From assembly GCA_022824025.1 (NCBI GenBank), contig JAJEBF010000003.1, forward strand, positions 186,001 to 250,000: a DNA stretch of 64,000 nucleotides, read 5' to 3'. Source of the DNA: Caldilineaceae bacterium (GTDB taxonomy: Bacteria > Chloroflexota > Anaerolineae > Caldilineales > Caldilineaceae). Positions within the stretch are counted from its first letter, which is position 1; each line of letters starts with the position of its first letter. Below are positions 1 to 8,934 of the stretch, in pieces. The translations under genes and the position numbers were made by a program. The notes under the pieces are model-generated. The model was not told where the DNA came from and ran no database searches. It saw nothing but the letters and a program-made list of their open reading frames with translations.

Positions 1-57
1 TCGTGCTAACATTCGTCGTTGTGAATCAGACTGGAATCGCCAACCAGCGGCCATCCA

Positions 58-518
<461 letters not shown>

Positions 519-612
519 GGACCGTTCCAAGACGGACCCGTCCTGCAACAATCTCAGATGGCTTGCGAGGCTGCTCTGCTCAATTGGCGCCGGACAACTA
601 GCCGGCTATTAA

Positions 613-697
<85 letters not shown>

Positions 698-712
698 TGG
701 AATCCAGCGTCC

Positions 713-786
<74 letters not shown>

Positions 787-835
787 CGATGCCTTGCCGG
801 GCCCACCGGTCCGGCAGACAGTTTAACAACCAATT

Positions 836-910
<75 letters not shown>

Positions 911-997
911 GAAAGGACCGGCCCTTAAGGGGGTGGAGCCGTTGTCTCCAGGCGTTCATGATGCTGCGGCTCAGTCGCCTTACGCGTCGGTCTTTTT

Positions 998-1070
998 GCC
1001 GAGGTAGCTCAGTTGGTAGAGCAATGGACTGAAAATCCATGTGTCCCCAGTTCAAGTCTGGGCCTCGGCA
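998..1070 (+). tRNA. tRNA-Phe (anticodon GAA)
   Basis: Acceptor GCCGAGG pairs with CCTCGGC. The anticodon arm ATGGA-CTGAAAA-TCCAT gives GAA. The 73-base cloverleaf is complete. Confidence 0.95.
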
Positions 1071-1180
1071 CCTTAGAGAATGCCAAGTTCCTGGCCCGTC
1101 TCTCGCAGCGCAACGTACTGTCTGAAAACGACCGTCGTTCGGCCAGGAATTTGATTCTCAGGTCCCGATCCGGCTGGCGA

Positions 1181-1253
<73 letters not shown>

Positions 1254-1328
1254 TTCCCCGTGGTGGGATCTCCCGGCCCTGTCCTGAACGCCGTCGGGAT
1301 GCAGTACCGCAGGTAGTCAACCAAATAT

Positions 1329-1401
1329 GGCGCCTATAGCTCAAAGGCAGAGCGTCTGATTGTGGATCAGAAGGTTGCGGGTTCGAGCCCCGCTAGGCGC
1401 C
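1329..1401 (+). tRNA. tRNA-His (anticodon GTG)
   Basis: The gene includes the extra G(-1) at 1329, which can pair with C1401, a tRNA-His hallmark. The anticodon arm TCTGA-TTGTGGA-TCAGA gives GTG. It is the last tRNA of the cluster and is followed at once by a terminator. Its 3' part (1352-1398) is repeated exactly at 3988-4034, which marks it as a likely integration or recombination site. Confidence 0.95.
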
Positions 1402-1452
1402 CCTAATTTCCGGCTGTGCCTCTAACGTCCCTCGGGGACGGGCACAGCCGGC
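1352..1452 (+). repeat. Direct repeat copy 1 (tRNA-His 3' part + terminator)
   Basis: The 47 bases 1352-1398 are identical to 3988-4034, and similarity continues through the terminator hairpin to about 1452 with scattered mismatches and one 1-base gap. This copy is part of the intact tRNA-His. The two copies bracket the kinase gene, as an att-like duplication would. Confidence 0.85.
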
Positions 1453-1461
1453 ATTTTTTTG
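1409..1461 (+). terminator. Rho-independent terminator of the tRNA cluster
   Basis: A GC-rich inverted repeat (CCGGCTGTGCC ... GGCACAGCCGG, 1410-1451) is followed by a run of seven T. It ends the tRNA operon after tRNA-His. A diverged copy lies at 4045-4087 without the T run. Confidence 0.9.
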
Positions 1462-1886
1462 TATACTAAGATCCGGGGAAACTACAAACGTAAAGGGCCT
1501 ATTAGGTGGGGAAAACTTCCGGTCCTAATTGTAGGTAAAGGGAGCGTGGTCAACCTATGACTGCGATCCCGGAAGTGCAGGATGAAAAATTTGCGGATCG
1601 CCGCTCCAGTTCAGTGCGGTTAAGCCAGTCTGGCGTTTCAGGTCTTCCAGCTACTCAAGCTGCTAGGGGTCCAATTGTATCAGCGCAATCTTTTTCGCCA
1701 CTTGACCATCCCTTAGGATTCAATGTCCGCAAGTTGGATCTTGGACTCAATCACTAATTGCCATATGCGTGCAAAGACAATGAAATGACGCCACCCATGG
1801 CCTGAGTAGTGTATGGTTCCGCTGGACTTACTCGCAACGCGGTCAAAAGAGTCTTTCCTAAATCATTGTAGAGTGGAGTTATTCGA
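1462..1886. other. Intergenic region upstream of the kinase gene
   Basis: No gene is firmly supported. A 66-codon open frame (1557-1757) has no well-placed ribosome site and resembles nothing I recognise. The notable content is the stretch from 1727 (CCGCAAGTTGGATC, 1727-1740), which recurs at 4351-4364 upstream of the KAP NTPase gene, with weaker similarity continuing for about 40 bases. Confidence 0.5.
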
Positions 1887-3719
1887 GTGAGCAATCTTAC
1901 TGGCGCAGAAAGAAAAATTCTCGAAGTTGTCTTTGGAATGAAGAGTGGCCTTGTCTTGGACTTCAGCGATCAGGGATTCGCGGAATTCTTCGACAGTTAT
2001 GGTGTCGAAATTCACGGTTCGCAGTACCTTGGTAAAGGTACTTCCAAGGCCAAAAAGTTGCGCGCCTTTTGGGACAAGGAGCCTGATGAGCTTGTAGGGC
2101 CAGTCTTATCGGATTTGCTTGATGTTAGTGAGATTCTTGGGCGCGATCAAGTGGAGATAGAGAAAGGTCGTGCAATTGCTGCAAGGCTTTCAGGAATCTC
2201 CATTGAGTATGACGCTAGAGCGCAAGACCTTTCATCCGAAGAGGAAGTAATCGAACTGAGCCAGAAGTGGTACAAAGGGGACCTGTTGAATGAAGGCGGG
2301 TATGGCCAAGTATACCTGGGACAGTCGGAGGTCGGCGAAGAGGCAGTCATCAAACTCATTCAAAACGTTCCTGGAGCTGACCGAGAACTCCTCTTTGAGA
2401 ATTTGGATGGTGTTCCAAACGTAGTTCCCACTCTTGACCGAGGGGAGTGGGGAGATTTTCTGGTGCTTGTCATGCCAAGAGCTGACAAATCGCTAAGAGA
2501 TCATCTGGGCCAGAACAGCAAACTCCTCTCTGTCGACGAAACAGTTGAGGTGCTCTCTAACGTTGCTCACGCCTTGGCTGAAATCGAAGGACAGGTCGTT
2601 CACAGGGACATCAAGCCAGAGAACATACTCCATTTGAACGGACGTTGGTGTCTCGCGGACTTTGGCATTTCAAGATACGCAGAAGCTACTACTGCCGTAC
2701 ATACTCATAAGTACTCAATGACTCCTTGCTACGCCGCTCCGGAGCAGTGGCGGGCTGAGCGTGCCACAAGCGCCACTGATGTGTACTCACTAGGGGTCGT
2801 GGCATATGAATTACTAGCCGGGGAAGTGCCCTTCTCAGGCCCTGAAGAACACGACTACAGAGAGCAACACCTCTTTGAGTCACCAGAGGCTGTCAGTGGT
2901 GTTCCCTCGAGGCTCGGCTCCTTAATCGGCGAGTGCCTCAGCAAAACGCCCGAACTACGACCAAGACCTCAAGACTTAGTTTCTCGACTCAAAGTCTGTA
3001 CACAAGTGGCATCAGGAGCCGGAATTATTTTGCAGCAAGCAAATGACCTTGAAGTCGAGCGAAGATCTGAGGCGGCTCGTCAAGACTCAGAAGCCGCAGC
3101 AGACTTTAAGCGCCGCGACGAATACAGTAGAGAGGCGAATCGAATCATGGATAGAGTGGTCGCTTCGCTTCACGAAAGAATCCTGTTGGACGCGCCGGCG
3201 ACATCGGCTAACGCGCCAGAGGGCTTGCGTCCAAATTGGTCTTGGTCCTTGGGCCAAGCCAGCTTGCGTCTTTCGGCACCTTCGAGTTGGTTGACCGACC
3301 AGCCCCCGGATGACGTGCACACTCTCCCGTTTGATGTCATTGTACACTCAACGGTCGTCCTCAGGGTCGAACCGGACAGCGATGGATATGAAGGTCGCTC
3401 TCATGCGTTGTGGTTCTGCGATGCACAAGAAGCTGGGGTATTCCGCTGGTATGAAACGGCCTTCATGGTGAATCCAACCGTTTCTCGCAAGGACATGAGC
3501 ATGGTTCCTTTCTCCTTAGAACCAGGACGAAAAGCCTGCGATGCTCTTTCTTCGGGCATTGCTCATGACCAAGTCGCCTGGCCCTTCACTCCTATTGACA
3601 GAGGAGAAGAGGAGAGCTTTATTGAGCGGTGGATTGAATGGTTTGCCAAGGCTGCCCTAGAGCAGCTCCGTAAACCAACTGAGATGCCTGAGCGAGATGT
3701 CAAAGGGTCTTGGAGATGA
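1887..3719 (+). CDS. Ser/Thr protein kinase with defence-type N-terminal domain
   Basis: A 610-residue predicted soluble kinase that would phosphorylate protein Ser/Thr residues. The kinase domain spans about 128-370 with all key motifs: Gly-rich loop NEGGYGQVY (135-143), ATP-binding Lys156 in AVIK, catalytic VHRDIKPEN (238-246, Asp241), DFG (258-260) and APE (284-286). Residues 1-110 form a separate domain (LDFS...FAEFF...GTSKAKKLRAFWD) resembling a small N-terminal module seen in abortive-infection type proteins; that resemblance is from memory. The 380-610 tail has a charged coiled-coil-like stretch, then an unrecognised region. There is no transmembrane segment, unlike PASTA kinases. GTG start chosen because GGAG lies 8 bases upstream. 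The gene is more A/T-rich than the flanking chromosome and lies between the tRNA-His repeats, which suggests acquisition. A role in phage defence is inference. Confidence 0.85.
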   Translation: MSNLTGAERKILEVVFGMKSGLVLDFSDQGFAEFFDSYGVEIHGSQYLGKGTSKAKKLRAFWDKEPDELVGPVLSDLLDVSEILGRDQVEIEKGRAIAARLSGISIEYDARAQDLSSEEEVIELSQKWYKGDLLNEGGYGQVYLGQSEVGEEAVIKLIQNVPGADRELLFENLDGVPNVVPTLDRGEWGDFLVLVMPRADKSLRDHLGQNSKLLSVDETVEVLSNVAHALAEIEGQVVHRDIKPENILHLNGRWCLADFGISRYAEATTAVHTHKYSMTPCYAAPEQWRAERATSATDVYSLGVVAYELLAGEVPFSGPEEHDYREQHLFESPEAVSGVPSRLGSLIGECLSKTPELRPRPQDLVSRLKVCTQVASGAGIILQQANDLEVERRSEAARQDSEAAADFKRRDEYSREANRIMDRVVASLHERILLDAPATSANAPEGLRPNWSWSLGQASLRLSAPSSWLTDQPPDDVHTLPFDVIVHSTVVLRVEPDSDGYEGRSHALWFCDAQEAGVFRWYETAFMVNPTVSRKDMSMVPFSLEPGRKACDALSSGIAHDQVAWPFTPIDRGEEESFIERWIEWFAKAALEQLRKPTEMPERDVKGSWR

Positions 3720-3744
3720 GGGGTATGGCAACCAAAAATCGCAA

Positions 3745-3995
3745 CATCGTGACCCGCCCCCCAAAAACTGGTCCAGGTATAATGTTAGTATTTGGGCCGT
3801 AGAAAGGGGAAAAGATGGCGAAGAAGAGACTTACGCAGGAGCAGGTGATCAACAAGCTGAGAGAAGCTGAGGAGACGATAGCCGAGGGCAGCACAGTGGC
3901 TGAGGCCGTCCGCCGGCTCGGCGTGACCGAGCCGACCTTCTTCCGATGGTGCAGCGATTACGGGGGTTTCAGGATCGACCGGGCCAGGCGTCTGA
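3745..3995 (+). mobile_element. IS3-family remnant, left end and 5' part of orfA
   Basis: A terminal-like stretch (TGACCCGCCCCCC..., about 3749-3775) and a TATAAT box (3777-3782) precede an orfA reading frame starting at 3815. The orfA continues in frame only to about 3995, where it runs into the duplicated tRNA-His fragment. No orfB (DDE transposase) follows. The junction falls at GCGTCTG, which could also encode the expected Arg-Leu of orfA, so microhomology may have guided the recombination. Confidence 0.7.
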
Positions 3996-4087
3996 TTGTG
4001 GATCAGAAGGTTGCGGGTTCGAGCCCCGCTAGGCACCCCTGCGTCCGGCTGTGCCCCTATCGTCCGTCGGGGACGGGCAAAGCCGGC
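3988..4087 (+). repeat. Direct repeat copy 2: truncated tRNA-His + terminator hairpin
   Basis: Bases 3988-4034 match tRNA-His 1352-1398 exactly: the anticodon arm, variable loop, T arm and most of the 3' acceptor strand. The 5' half of the tRNA is missing, so this is not a functional tRNA. The next 53 bases match the tRNA-operon terminator imperfectly (hairpin 4045-4087, no T run). It has the form of an attachment-site scar or a recombination product. Confidence 0.85.
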
Positions 4088-4117
4088 GCTTCTCACAGAC
4101 ACGCAAGAATCGAAGGG

Positions 4118-4150
4118 TCGGCCTGCTCTCTTCGGCGGGCCTTTTTCATT
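4118..4150 (+). terminator. Possible Rho-independent terminator
   Basis: GGCCTGC (about 4121-4127) pairs with GCGGGCC (about 4136-4142), with one G-U, and is followed by TTTTT. It lies just beyond the tRNA-His fragment and may be the original downstream terminator of that locus. Confidence 0.55.
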
Positions 4151-4442
4151 TCGCTCATTGGTGGAGGAAGCAAAGCCCTTTGGGTGCCATTCTCCCGGAT
4201 TCCGCAGAAGTAGCAGTCGACTGCTCTGAGGACCAGTTCAGTAGGTAGTGCGCCAGCCTGCGGCTCATGGTCGACGAGTTGCTCGGTCATTCGTTAGGTG
4301 AACTGAATCTGCGCCTTGATCATCATGATGGCCCCCATCGGAATCGCTGACCGCAAGTTGGATCAGTCACTCTAACTTTGATCGTCTAACGCGCGCAAAT
4401 TCCATTATTCGCTACCTTTCGTGTATGAGGCGAGAAGCTGAA

Positions 4443-5918
4443 ATGAGTGATGACGATTCGGTTAGGGTCAATCCATCGGAATCTGTGACACTAAAGCTCT
4501 CCGAAAAGGCAATTTCGTCTGAAGAACCTTGGCAGGACGATTTGCTGGGCCGCAAGGAGACTGCCGGTAGGCTGACGGATCTCGTCCGCAATCAGCGAGT
4601 GCCACTCTTGGTCGGTATTGATGGGGAATGGGGGACAGGAAAGACTTTTCTGTTACGACGTTGGCAAAGGGACTTGGAGAGCGAAGGCTTCCGGTCTATC
4701 TACTACAATGCCTGGGAAGACGACTTCTGCGACGACCCCTTTCTCGCCATCGTCGGCCAATTGTTCGATCACTTCAAAGAAAACAGATTCAAGAAACTGG
4801 TAAGAGCGGCACGGCCGTTCGCTAAAGAATTGGTCAAAGAGGGGGCCATAGCCTGGACCTCAAGGTTGTTGCGTCTCGATATTCATCGTGTCCTGAGAGA
4901 ATTGACTCGTAGAGACATTTTCCAAAAGTATTCGGACCAGCAAGAGGTAAGGGAGCGCTTGAGGGAGCAACTGACGAAACTCTCTACCGCTGTCGAGAAA
5001 GAGACCGAGCGTCCGTTGGTTTTCATTATCGACGAACTCGACCGATGTCGACCGACTTTCGCCATCGAACTTTTGGAGCGTGTCAAGCATATCTTCGACA
5101 TTCCCAATATCGTATTTGTTTTTGGCGTAAATCGGGATGAACTCTGCGAATCTTTGAAATCGGTCTACGGTGGAATCAATGCGGACGTCTATATACGAAA
5201 GTTTTTTGATTTGGAGTTTCAGCTTCATAGCCCTGACAAAGCTCACTTCTGTAAGTTCTTGATGCGAAATTATCAGTTGGAAAACCTCCTCAATTGGGAC
5301 AACACTACTTCAGTTTACAAGTGGCCCGACGTGAATTACCTAGTGTGGACCGAAGAGTTTCCAGATCTCTGCGCAAGGTTTGATCTCTCTCTTAGGGACA
5401 TCGAAAGTTGCATTAGATTGATGGCCTTGTCAGCGCGAGACCGTATATTTTCCATAGTCATGTATCCTTTCCTGCTCGCCTTTCTCATCGCGCTTAGTCA
5501 TAAAGACCCCTTGTTGTATCGTCAGTTCCTAATGGGTCAGCGACGCGCCAGCGAAGTCATGAATTTTGTCTTCGAGCAAAAGCCGCCTCCGACCTATGAC
5601 CGTGACCCTGACGGTTGGCTCGATGTTATAGAGGCCATTCTGTACATGTTGGAAGGACACATTCCCGGATACCCCACAGAGGAGGGATCTGCAGTTCACC
5701 AACTGAGTCTCAAATCGAAAGGCAAAGCTCTGACTTGCCCTGAGTTGCTTTCGGACAAGACTAGATCAGGGGGAAAGAGTAGGGCTGAGCGGTTGCTTGG
5801 TAGAATGGACTCTATCGAAATTACCGCTCTTGCCCTAATGCCTGAAATGGAACTTGATACTCTTCATGGAAGTGGATTCAGTACGATTGATACCCTACTG
5901 GGCCTTATTAGATTGTAA
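4443..5918 (+). CDS. KAP family P-loop NTPase
   Basis: A 491-residue KAP-type NTPase. Walker A is GEWGTGKT at about 61-68, the family-typical YYNAWEDD follows at about 87-94, and Walker B LVFIIDELDRCRP is at about 192-204. KAP proteins are STAND-related ATPases; the F-plasmid phage-exclusion protein PifA is a known member. Many carry a membrane hairpin inside the NTPase domain; here only a moderately hydrophobic stretch (MYPFLLAFLIAL, near 340-355) is seen. I chose ATG 4443 because GAGGCGAG lies 8 bases upstream; an in-frame ATG at 4425 is the alternative. It stands between an IS3 scar and the SIR2-HerA pair on the same strand. A defence role is inferred from family and context. Confidence 0.85.
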   Translation: MSDDDSVRVNPSESVTLKLSEKAISSEEPWQDDLLGRKETAGRLTDLVRNQRVPLLVGIDGEWGTGKTFLLRRWQRDLESEGFRSIYYNAWEDDFCDDPFLAIVGQLFDHFKENRFKKLVRAARPFAKELVKEGAIAWTSRLLRLDIHRVLRELTRRDIFQKYSDQQEVRERLREQLTKLSTAVEKETERPLVFIIDELDRCRPTFAIELLERVKHIFDIPNIVFVFGVNRDELCESLKSVYGGINADVYIRKFFDLEFQLHSPDKAHFCKFLMRNYQLENLLNWDNTTSVYKWPDVNYLVWTEEFPDLCARFDLSLRDIESCIRLMALSARDRIFSIVMYPFLLAFLIALSHKDPLLYRQFLMGQRRASEVMNFVFEQKPPPTYDRDPDGWLDVIEAILYMLEGHIPGYPTEEGSAVHQLSLKSKGKALTCPELLSDKTRSGGKSRAERLLGRMDSIEITALALMPEMELDTLHGSGFSTIDTLLGLIRL

Positions 5919-5972
5919 TAGAAGAGACGCTGGTGCGGACCGAAATGTCCGACTGGGTTGTGACGTTGCCCA

Positions 5973-5993
5973 AAGGGTCGGCTGACGACCCTT
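5973..5993. promoter_or_regulatory. Inverted repeat between KAP and SIR2 genes
   Basis: AAGGGTCG and CGACCCTT form a perfect 8-bp stem around a 5-base loop in the 149-base gap between the two genes. No T run follows, so it is not a classical terminator; it could be an attenuator or an operator. Confidence 0.4.
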
Positions 5994-6067
5994 GTCCGTA
6001 GTTATAAACCGTCGAGCGTCTTGAATCGCAAAAGAGGCAAGAGGTATGCCTAATACGGAGCAGGTAA

Positions 6068-7219
6068 ATGACCGAAGTCAATGAACCCTTTGTGGTAAGC
6101 CAACAAGAGTTCGCGGATGCTTTAGATAGATTTCGCGGTATCAGAGATAGCAGCGGTGCCTTAGTATTCTTGATCGGTGCCGGTTGCAGTAAGTGCGCTG
6201 GACTTCCTCTCACTAATGAGCTAACAGACAGAGTCTTGAGGGATGATGAGATCGACTGCTTTAGTAAGAGGATTCTCTTCGCTGTGAAAGAAGAGTTTGG
6301 TAGTGGAACTGACGCCAATATTGAAGACTACCTTAGCGAAATAGTAGATTTGTTGGCCATAGCTGATCGTAGGGCAGAACGGGGAGTCAAAGAAAATACC
6401 GTTGTCGCAGGCAATGATTCTTATACCGCAAAGCAGCTTAGTGACGCTATCATCCAATTAAAGCAATCAATCGCAAAGGCCATTGATAAGGAAGTAAGCA
6501 TCGCTACGCATCTGAAGTTTGTCACCTCAGTCCATCAACCGCTGCGGGTTGGCAGACAAGGAAACTCACAGTCAGTGGACTATCTGGTTCTCAACTACGA
6601 CACAATAGTTGAGGACTCATTGGCCATGGCCAAGATTCACTATACGGATGGTCTCAGGGGAGGAGCGACAGCTTGGTGGGATTCTGATGCCTTCAATGCC
6701 GAAGGTGTATCTGCCCGAGTCTTCAAGCTCCACGGCTCAATCAACTGGTATCAATTCCCTGACGATCCATCGCCTAGGAGGATCGGTACCAGCATAAAGC
6801 TTGAAAATCAGGCGAACATGCCGTTGCTAATCTGGCCATCCTCTACCAAATACCAAGAGGCACAACTTGACCCATTTGCGCATCTTTTGAATCGCGCGAG
6901 AGAAGCGTTGCGACCAAGCTCAGGATCCCAGCGATTACTCGTGATATGTGGATACTCGTTTGGTGATAAACACATAAATTTCGAAATAGACAGAGCCCTT
7001 CGTGAATCTAATCGCAATCTAACGATAGCTGCCTTCACCCATGAGAACGAACCATTCGGACTGCTACAGGATTGGCATAATGACATTCGAGTTCGAGACC
7101 AGGTCCTTGTGTTTTCTAATCGCGGCTTCTTTCACGGTGACGTGGTTCTAAACTCAGAAGAAGACTTGCCATGGTGGAAGTTCGAGATTCTTACAAGCAT
7201 CTTGAATGGAGAAGCGTGA
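6068..7219 (+). CDS. SIR2-like NADase, effector of a SIR2-HerA defence pair
   Basis: A 383-residue protein with a SIR2-like NAD-binding fold. Visible motifs are LIGAGCSKCAGLP (35-47, dinucleotide-binding loop), LNYD (175-178, with the Asn expected to act in NAD cleavage), KLHGSINW (220-227, catalytic His222) and CGYSFGDKHIN (294-304). In characterised SIR2-HerA anti-phage systems, the SIR2 protein assembles with the HerA ATPase and depletes NAD+ on infection. It is not a deacetylase-type sirtuin: the zinc-finger Cys pattern is absent. A ribosome site (GGAGCAGG) precedes the ATG. The next gene starts 2 bases after its stop, so the pair is translationally coupled. Confidence 0.88.
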   Translation: MTEVNEPFVVSQQEFADALDRFRGIRDSSGALVFLIGAGCSKCAGLPLTNELTDRVLRDDEIDCFSKRILFAVKEEFGSGTDANIEDYLSEIVDLLAIADRRAERGVKENTVVAGNDSYTAKQLSDAIIQLKQSIAKAIDKEVSIATHLKFVTSVHQPLRVGRQGNSQSVDYLVLNYDTIVEDSLAMAKIHYTDGLRGGATAWWDSDAFNAEGVSARVFKLHGSINWYQFPDDPSPRRIGTSIKLENQANMPLLIWPSSTKYQEAQLDPFAHLLNRAREALRPSSGSQRLLVICGYSFGDKHINFEIDRALRESNRNLTIAAFTHENEPFGLLQDWHNDIRVRDQVLVFSNRGFFHGDVVLNSEEDLPWWKFEILTSILNGEA

Positions 7220-7221
7220 AT

Positions 7222-8919
7222 ATGGAAGGACTCAGACTGGGAGAGCCTATTGAAAACTTGGCCATTGGCAAAATCATCGAAGTCGATGGCTCACGCATCA
7301 TTGCCGAATTGGACGCCGACCTTACAGAGCTATCACGTGTATATGGTGGGGAAGTCTACCCCGTCGGTCAATTTGGTTCTGTAGTTCAAGTTCATTTTGG
7401 CCGGCGCCTTATTTATGCGTTTGTTGGTCGCCTCCGAATGAAAGCAGATTTCGAAGTAGAACGTGGAATGTTGCCCTCAACTTCAGGCGACGAGAGGATA
7501 ATCGAGGCAGATCTTTTCGGAGAGGGGGAATGGAAATACTCTCACGACGGTCACAGCCCTACACTTGAGTTTGAACGTGGTGTGGCAACCTTTCCATTGC
7601 CACAGCAGACACTTTACCTAACTCCAAAATCAGATCTGAAGATTATCTACGGGCATTCCGATGGGACGTCAATACGGCTTGGTGAACATGTAGGTTCGGG
7701 AGGTGCCCCTTGTTACGCACACCTTAACGAATTGATTGGCAAACACACAGCAATCCTTGGCTCTACGGGGGCTGGAAAGTCTGCCGCTGTGGCTGCAATG
7801 CTACACAGTATCCTAGACATGGGTAAAGACCCTGGACGCCAGTCTTGGCATCCCAGAATCGTTATCCTCGACCCACACAACGAATACAGTTCGGCGTTTC
7901 CCTCCCATACTCCCTTGTCGACAGAGGACGGATCGCTCAGTCTGCCATACTGGTTACTCGACTTCCATGAAACTTTGACGCTGTTGATCGGCAAGACCGA
8001 GTTCGTTGCCACATCGCAGGCCAATATTGTTAAAGCGGCCCTCTTTTCCGCTCGTCAAAAAAGCGCACATGACTTGAAACTGGATGTAAATGCGATCACG
8101 GTTGATTCTCCTGTTCCTTACAGTTTGGAGACTTTTCGTAGCATAGTGGAATCAAATAGGGCTTGCCACAGAGGCAAAAAGGATCCGTATGACTCCATTC
8201 TTCAGAAGCTCGAAGTCTTACGTGATGATGGTCGCTTGAAATTCCTGATGACGGAGTGGGAAAACGAAGTTGGAGACGAGTTCGCGGTAATCATTCGTCA
8301 GATACTTGGAGGAAATGCTCCTCCAAGTATCGTAGACCTGTCAGGAATCCCCAATGAAGTGGCCGGGGTTGCCAGTGCAGTTATAGCCAGGACCCTGTTC
8401 AACCTAAAAGTCTGGCAAACCGAAGAGGAGCGAATTGCCGACCCTGTGCTGCTTGTTTGTGAGGAAGCCCATAGATACGTTCCGAATAGTGGGGAAGCAC
8501 AATATGGGGGTGCTCAGGAATCAATAAGAAGAATTGCAAAGGAAGGTCGGAAGTACGGCGTTGGGTTGTTTCTAGTTTCACAGCGTCCCAGTGAGGTTGA
8601 AGCTACCGTTCTCTCGCAGTGCAATTCGTGGATAGTTCTCCGGATAGCTAACGAGTCCGATAGAGGCCATGTTCGCGGTATTCTTCCGGACTCCCTGGAG
8701 GGACTGACCAAAATGCTCTCAGGATTACGTCGTCAAGAAGCAATTTTTGTTGGGCAAGCGGCGACGCTTCCGTCACGAATCATGATTAGAGAGCTGTCGA
8801 GTGAGGAACTTCCGTCGTCAAGAGATGTCGACTTCGACATCGGCTGGCAAAATGATGCCATGACCGATGAGCAATTGGCCAAAGTTGCCGAACGCTGGCG
8901 CTACCAGAGGAAAAGTTGA
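7222..8919 (+). CDS. HerA-like hexameric ATPase/DNA translocase, partner of SIR2
   Basis: A 565-residue FtsK/HerA-superfamily ATPase. Residues about 8-75 form an N-terminal HAS-barrel. Walker A is GSTGAGKS (180-187), RIVILDPHNEY follows at about 212-222, and Walker B LLVCEEAHRYVP is near 408-419. A conserved SQRPSEV segment and a RIANESDRG region follow, as in HerA/DUF87 proteins. HerA ATPases form hexameric rings that move DNA. With an adjacent SIR2-like gene this matches the SIR2-HerA anti-phage architecture. I chose ATG 7222 (GGAG 10 bases upstream, just after the SIR2 stop); ATG 7171 inside the SIR2 gene is in frame but would add 17 residues without a good ribosome site. Confidence 0.9.
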   Translation: MEGLRLGEPIENLAIGKIIEVDGSRIIAELDADLTELSRVYGGEVYPVGQFGSVVQVHFGRRLIYAFVGRLRMKADFEVERGMLPSTSGDERIIEADLFGEGEWKYSHDGHSPTLEFERGVATFPLPQQTLYLTPKSDLKIIYGHSDGTSIRLGEHVGSGGAPCYAHLNELIGKHTAILGSTGAGKSAAVAAMLHSILDMGKDPGRQSWHPRIVILDPHNEYSSAFPSHTPLSTEDGSLSLPYWLLDFHETLTLLIGKTEFVATSQANIVKAALFSARQKSAHDLKLDVNAITVDSPVPYSLETFRSIVESNRACHRGKKDPYDSILQKLEVLRDDGRLKFLMTEWENEVGDEFAVIIRQILGGNAPPSIVDLSGIPNEVAGVASAVIARTLFNLKVWQTEEERIADPVLLVCEEAHRYVPNSGEAQYGGAQESIRRIAKEGRKYGVGLFLVSQRPSEVEATVLSQCNSWIVLRIANESDRGHVRGILPDSLEGLTKMLSGLRRQEAIFVGQAATLPSRIMIRELSSEELPSSRDVDFDIGWQNDAMTDEQLAKVAERWRYQRKS

Positions 8920-8934
8920 ATCAGTGAGCTTGGT

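Larger units (their letters stand above)
3815..4213 (+). pseudogene. Truncated IS3 OrfA (helix-turn-helix transposase subunit)
   Basis: The first about 60 codons encode an IS3-type OrfA: the pattern KRLTQEQVINKL...TVAEAVRRLGV...PTFFRW...YGG is the HTH DNA-binding domain that recognises the IS ends. After the YGG-FRIDRARRL segment the frame reads through the tRNA-His fragment (3988-4034) and non-coding sequence to 4213, so the C-terminal 70 codons are spurious. The leucine-zipper half of OrfA and the whole of OrfB are missing. It cannot support transposition alone. Confidence 0.75.

Noticed and set aside
1557..1757. 66-codon frame ahead of the kinase
   Set aside because: No ribosome site at proper distance and no recognisable motif; its 3' end contains the repeated CCGCAAGTTGGATC element.
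3988..4034. A second tRNA-His gene
   Set aside because: The 5' acceptor strand and D arm are missing, so no cloverleaf can form.
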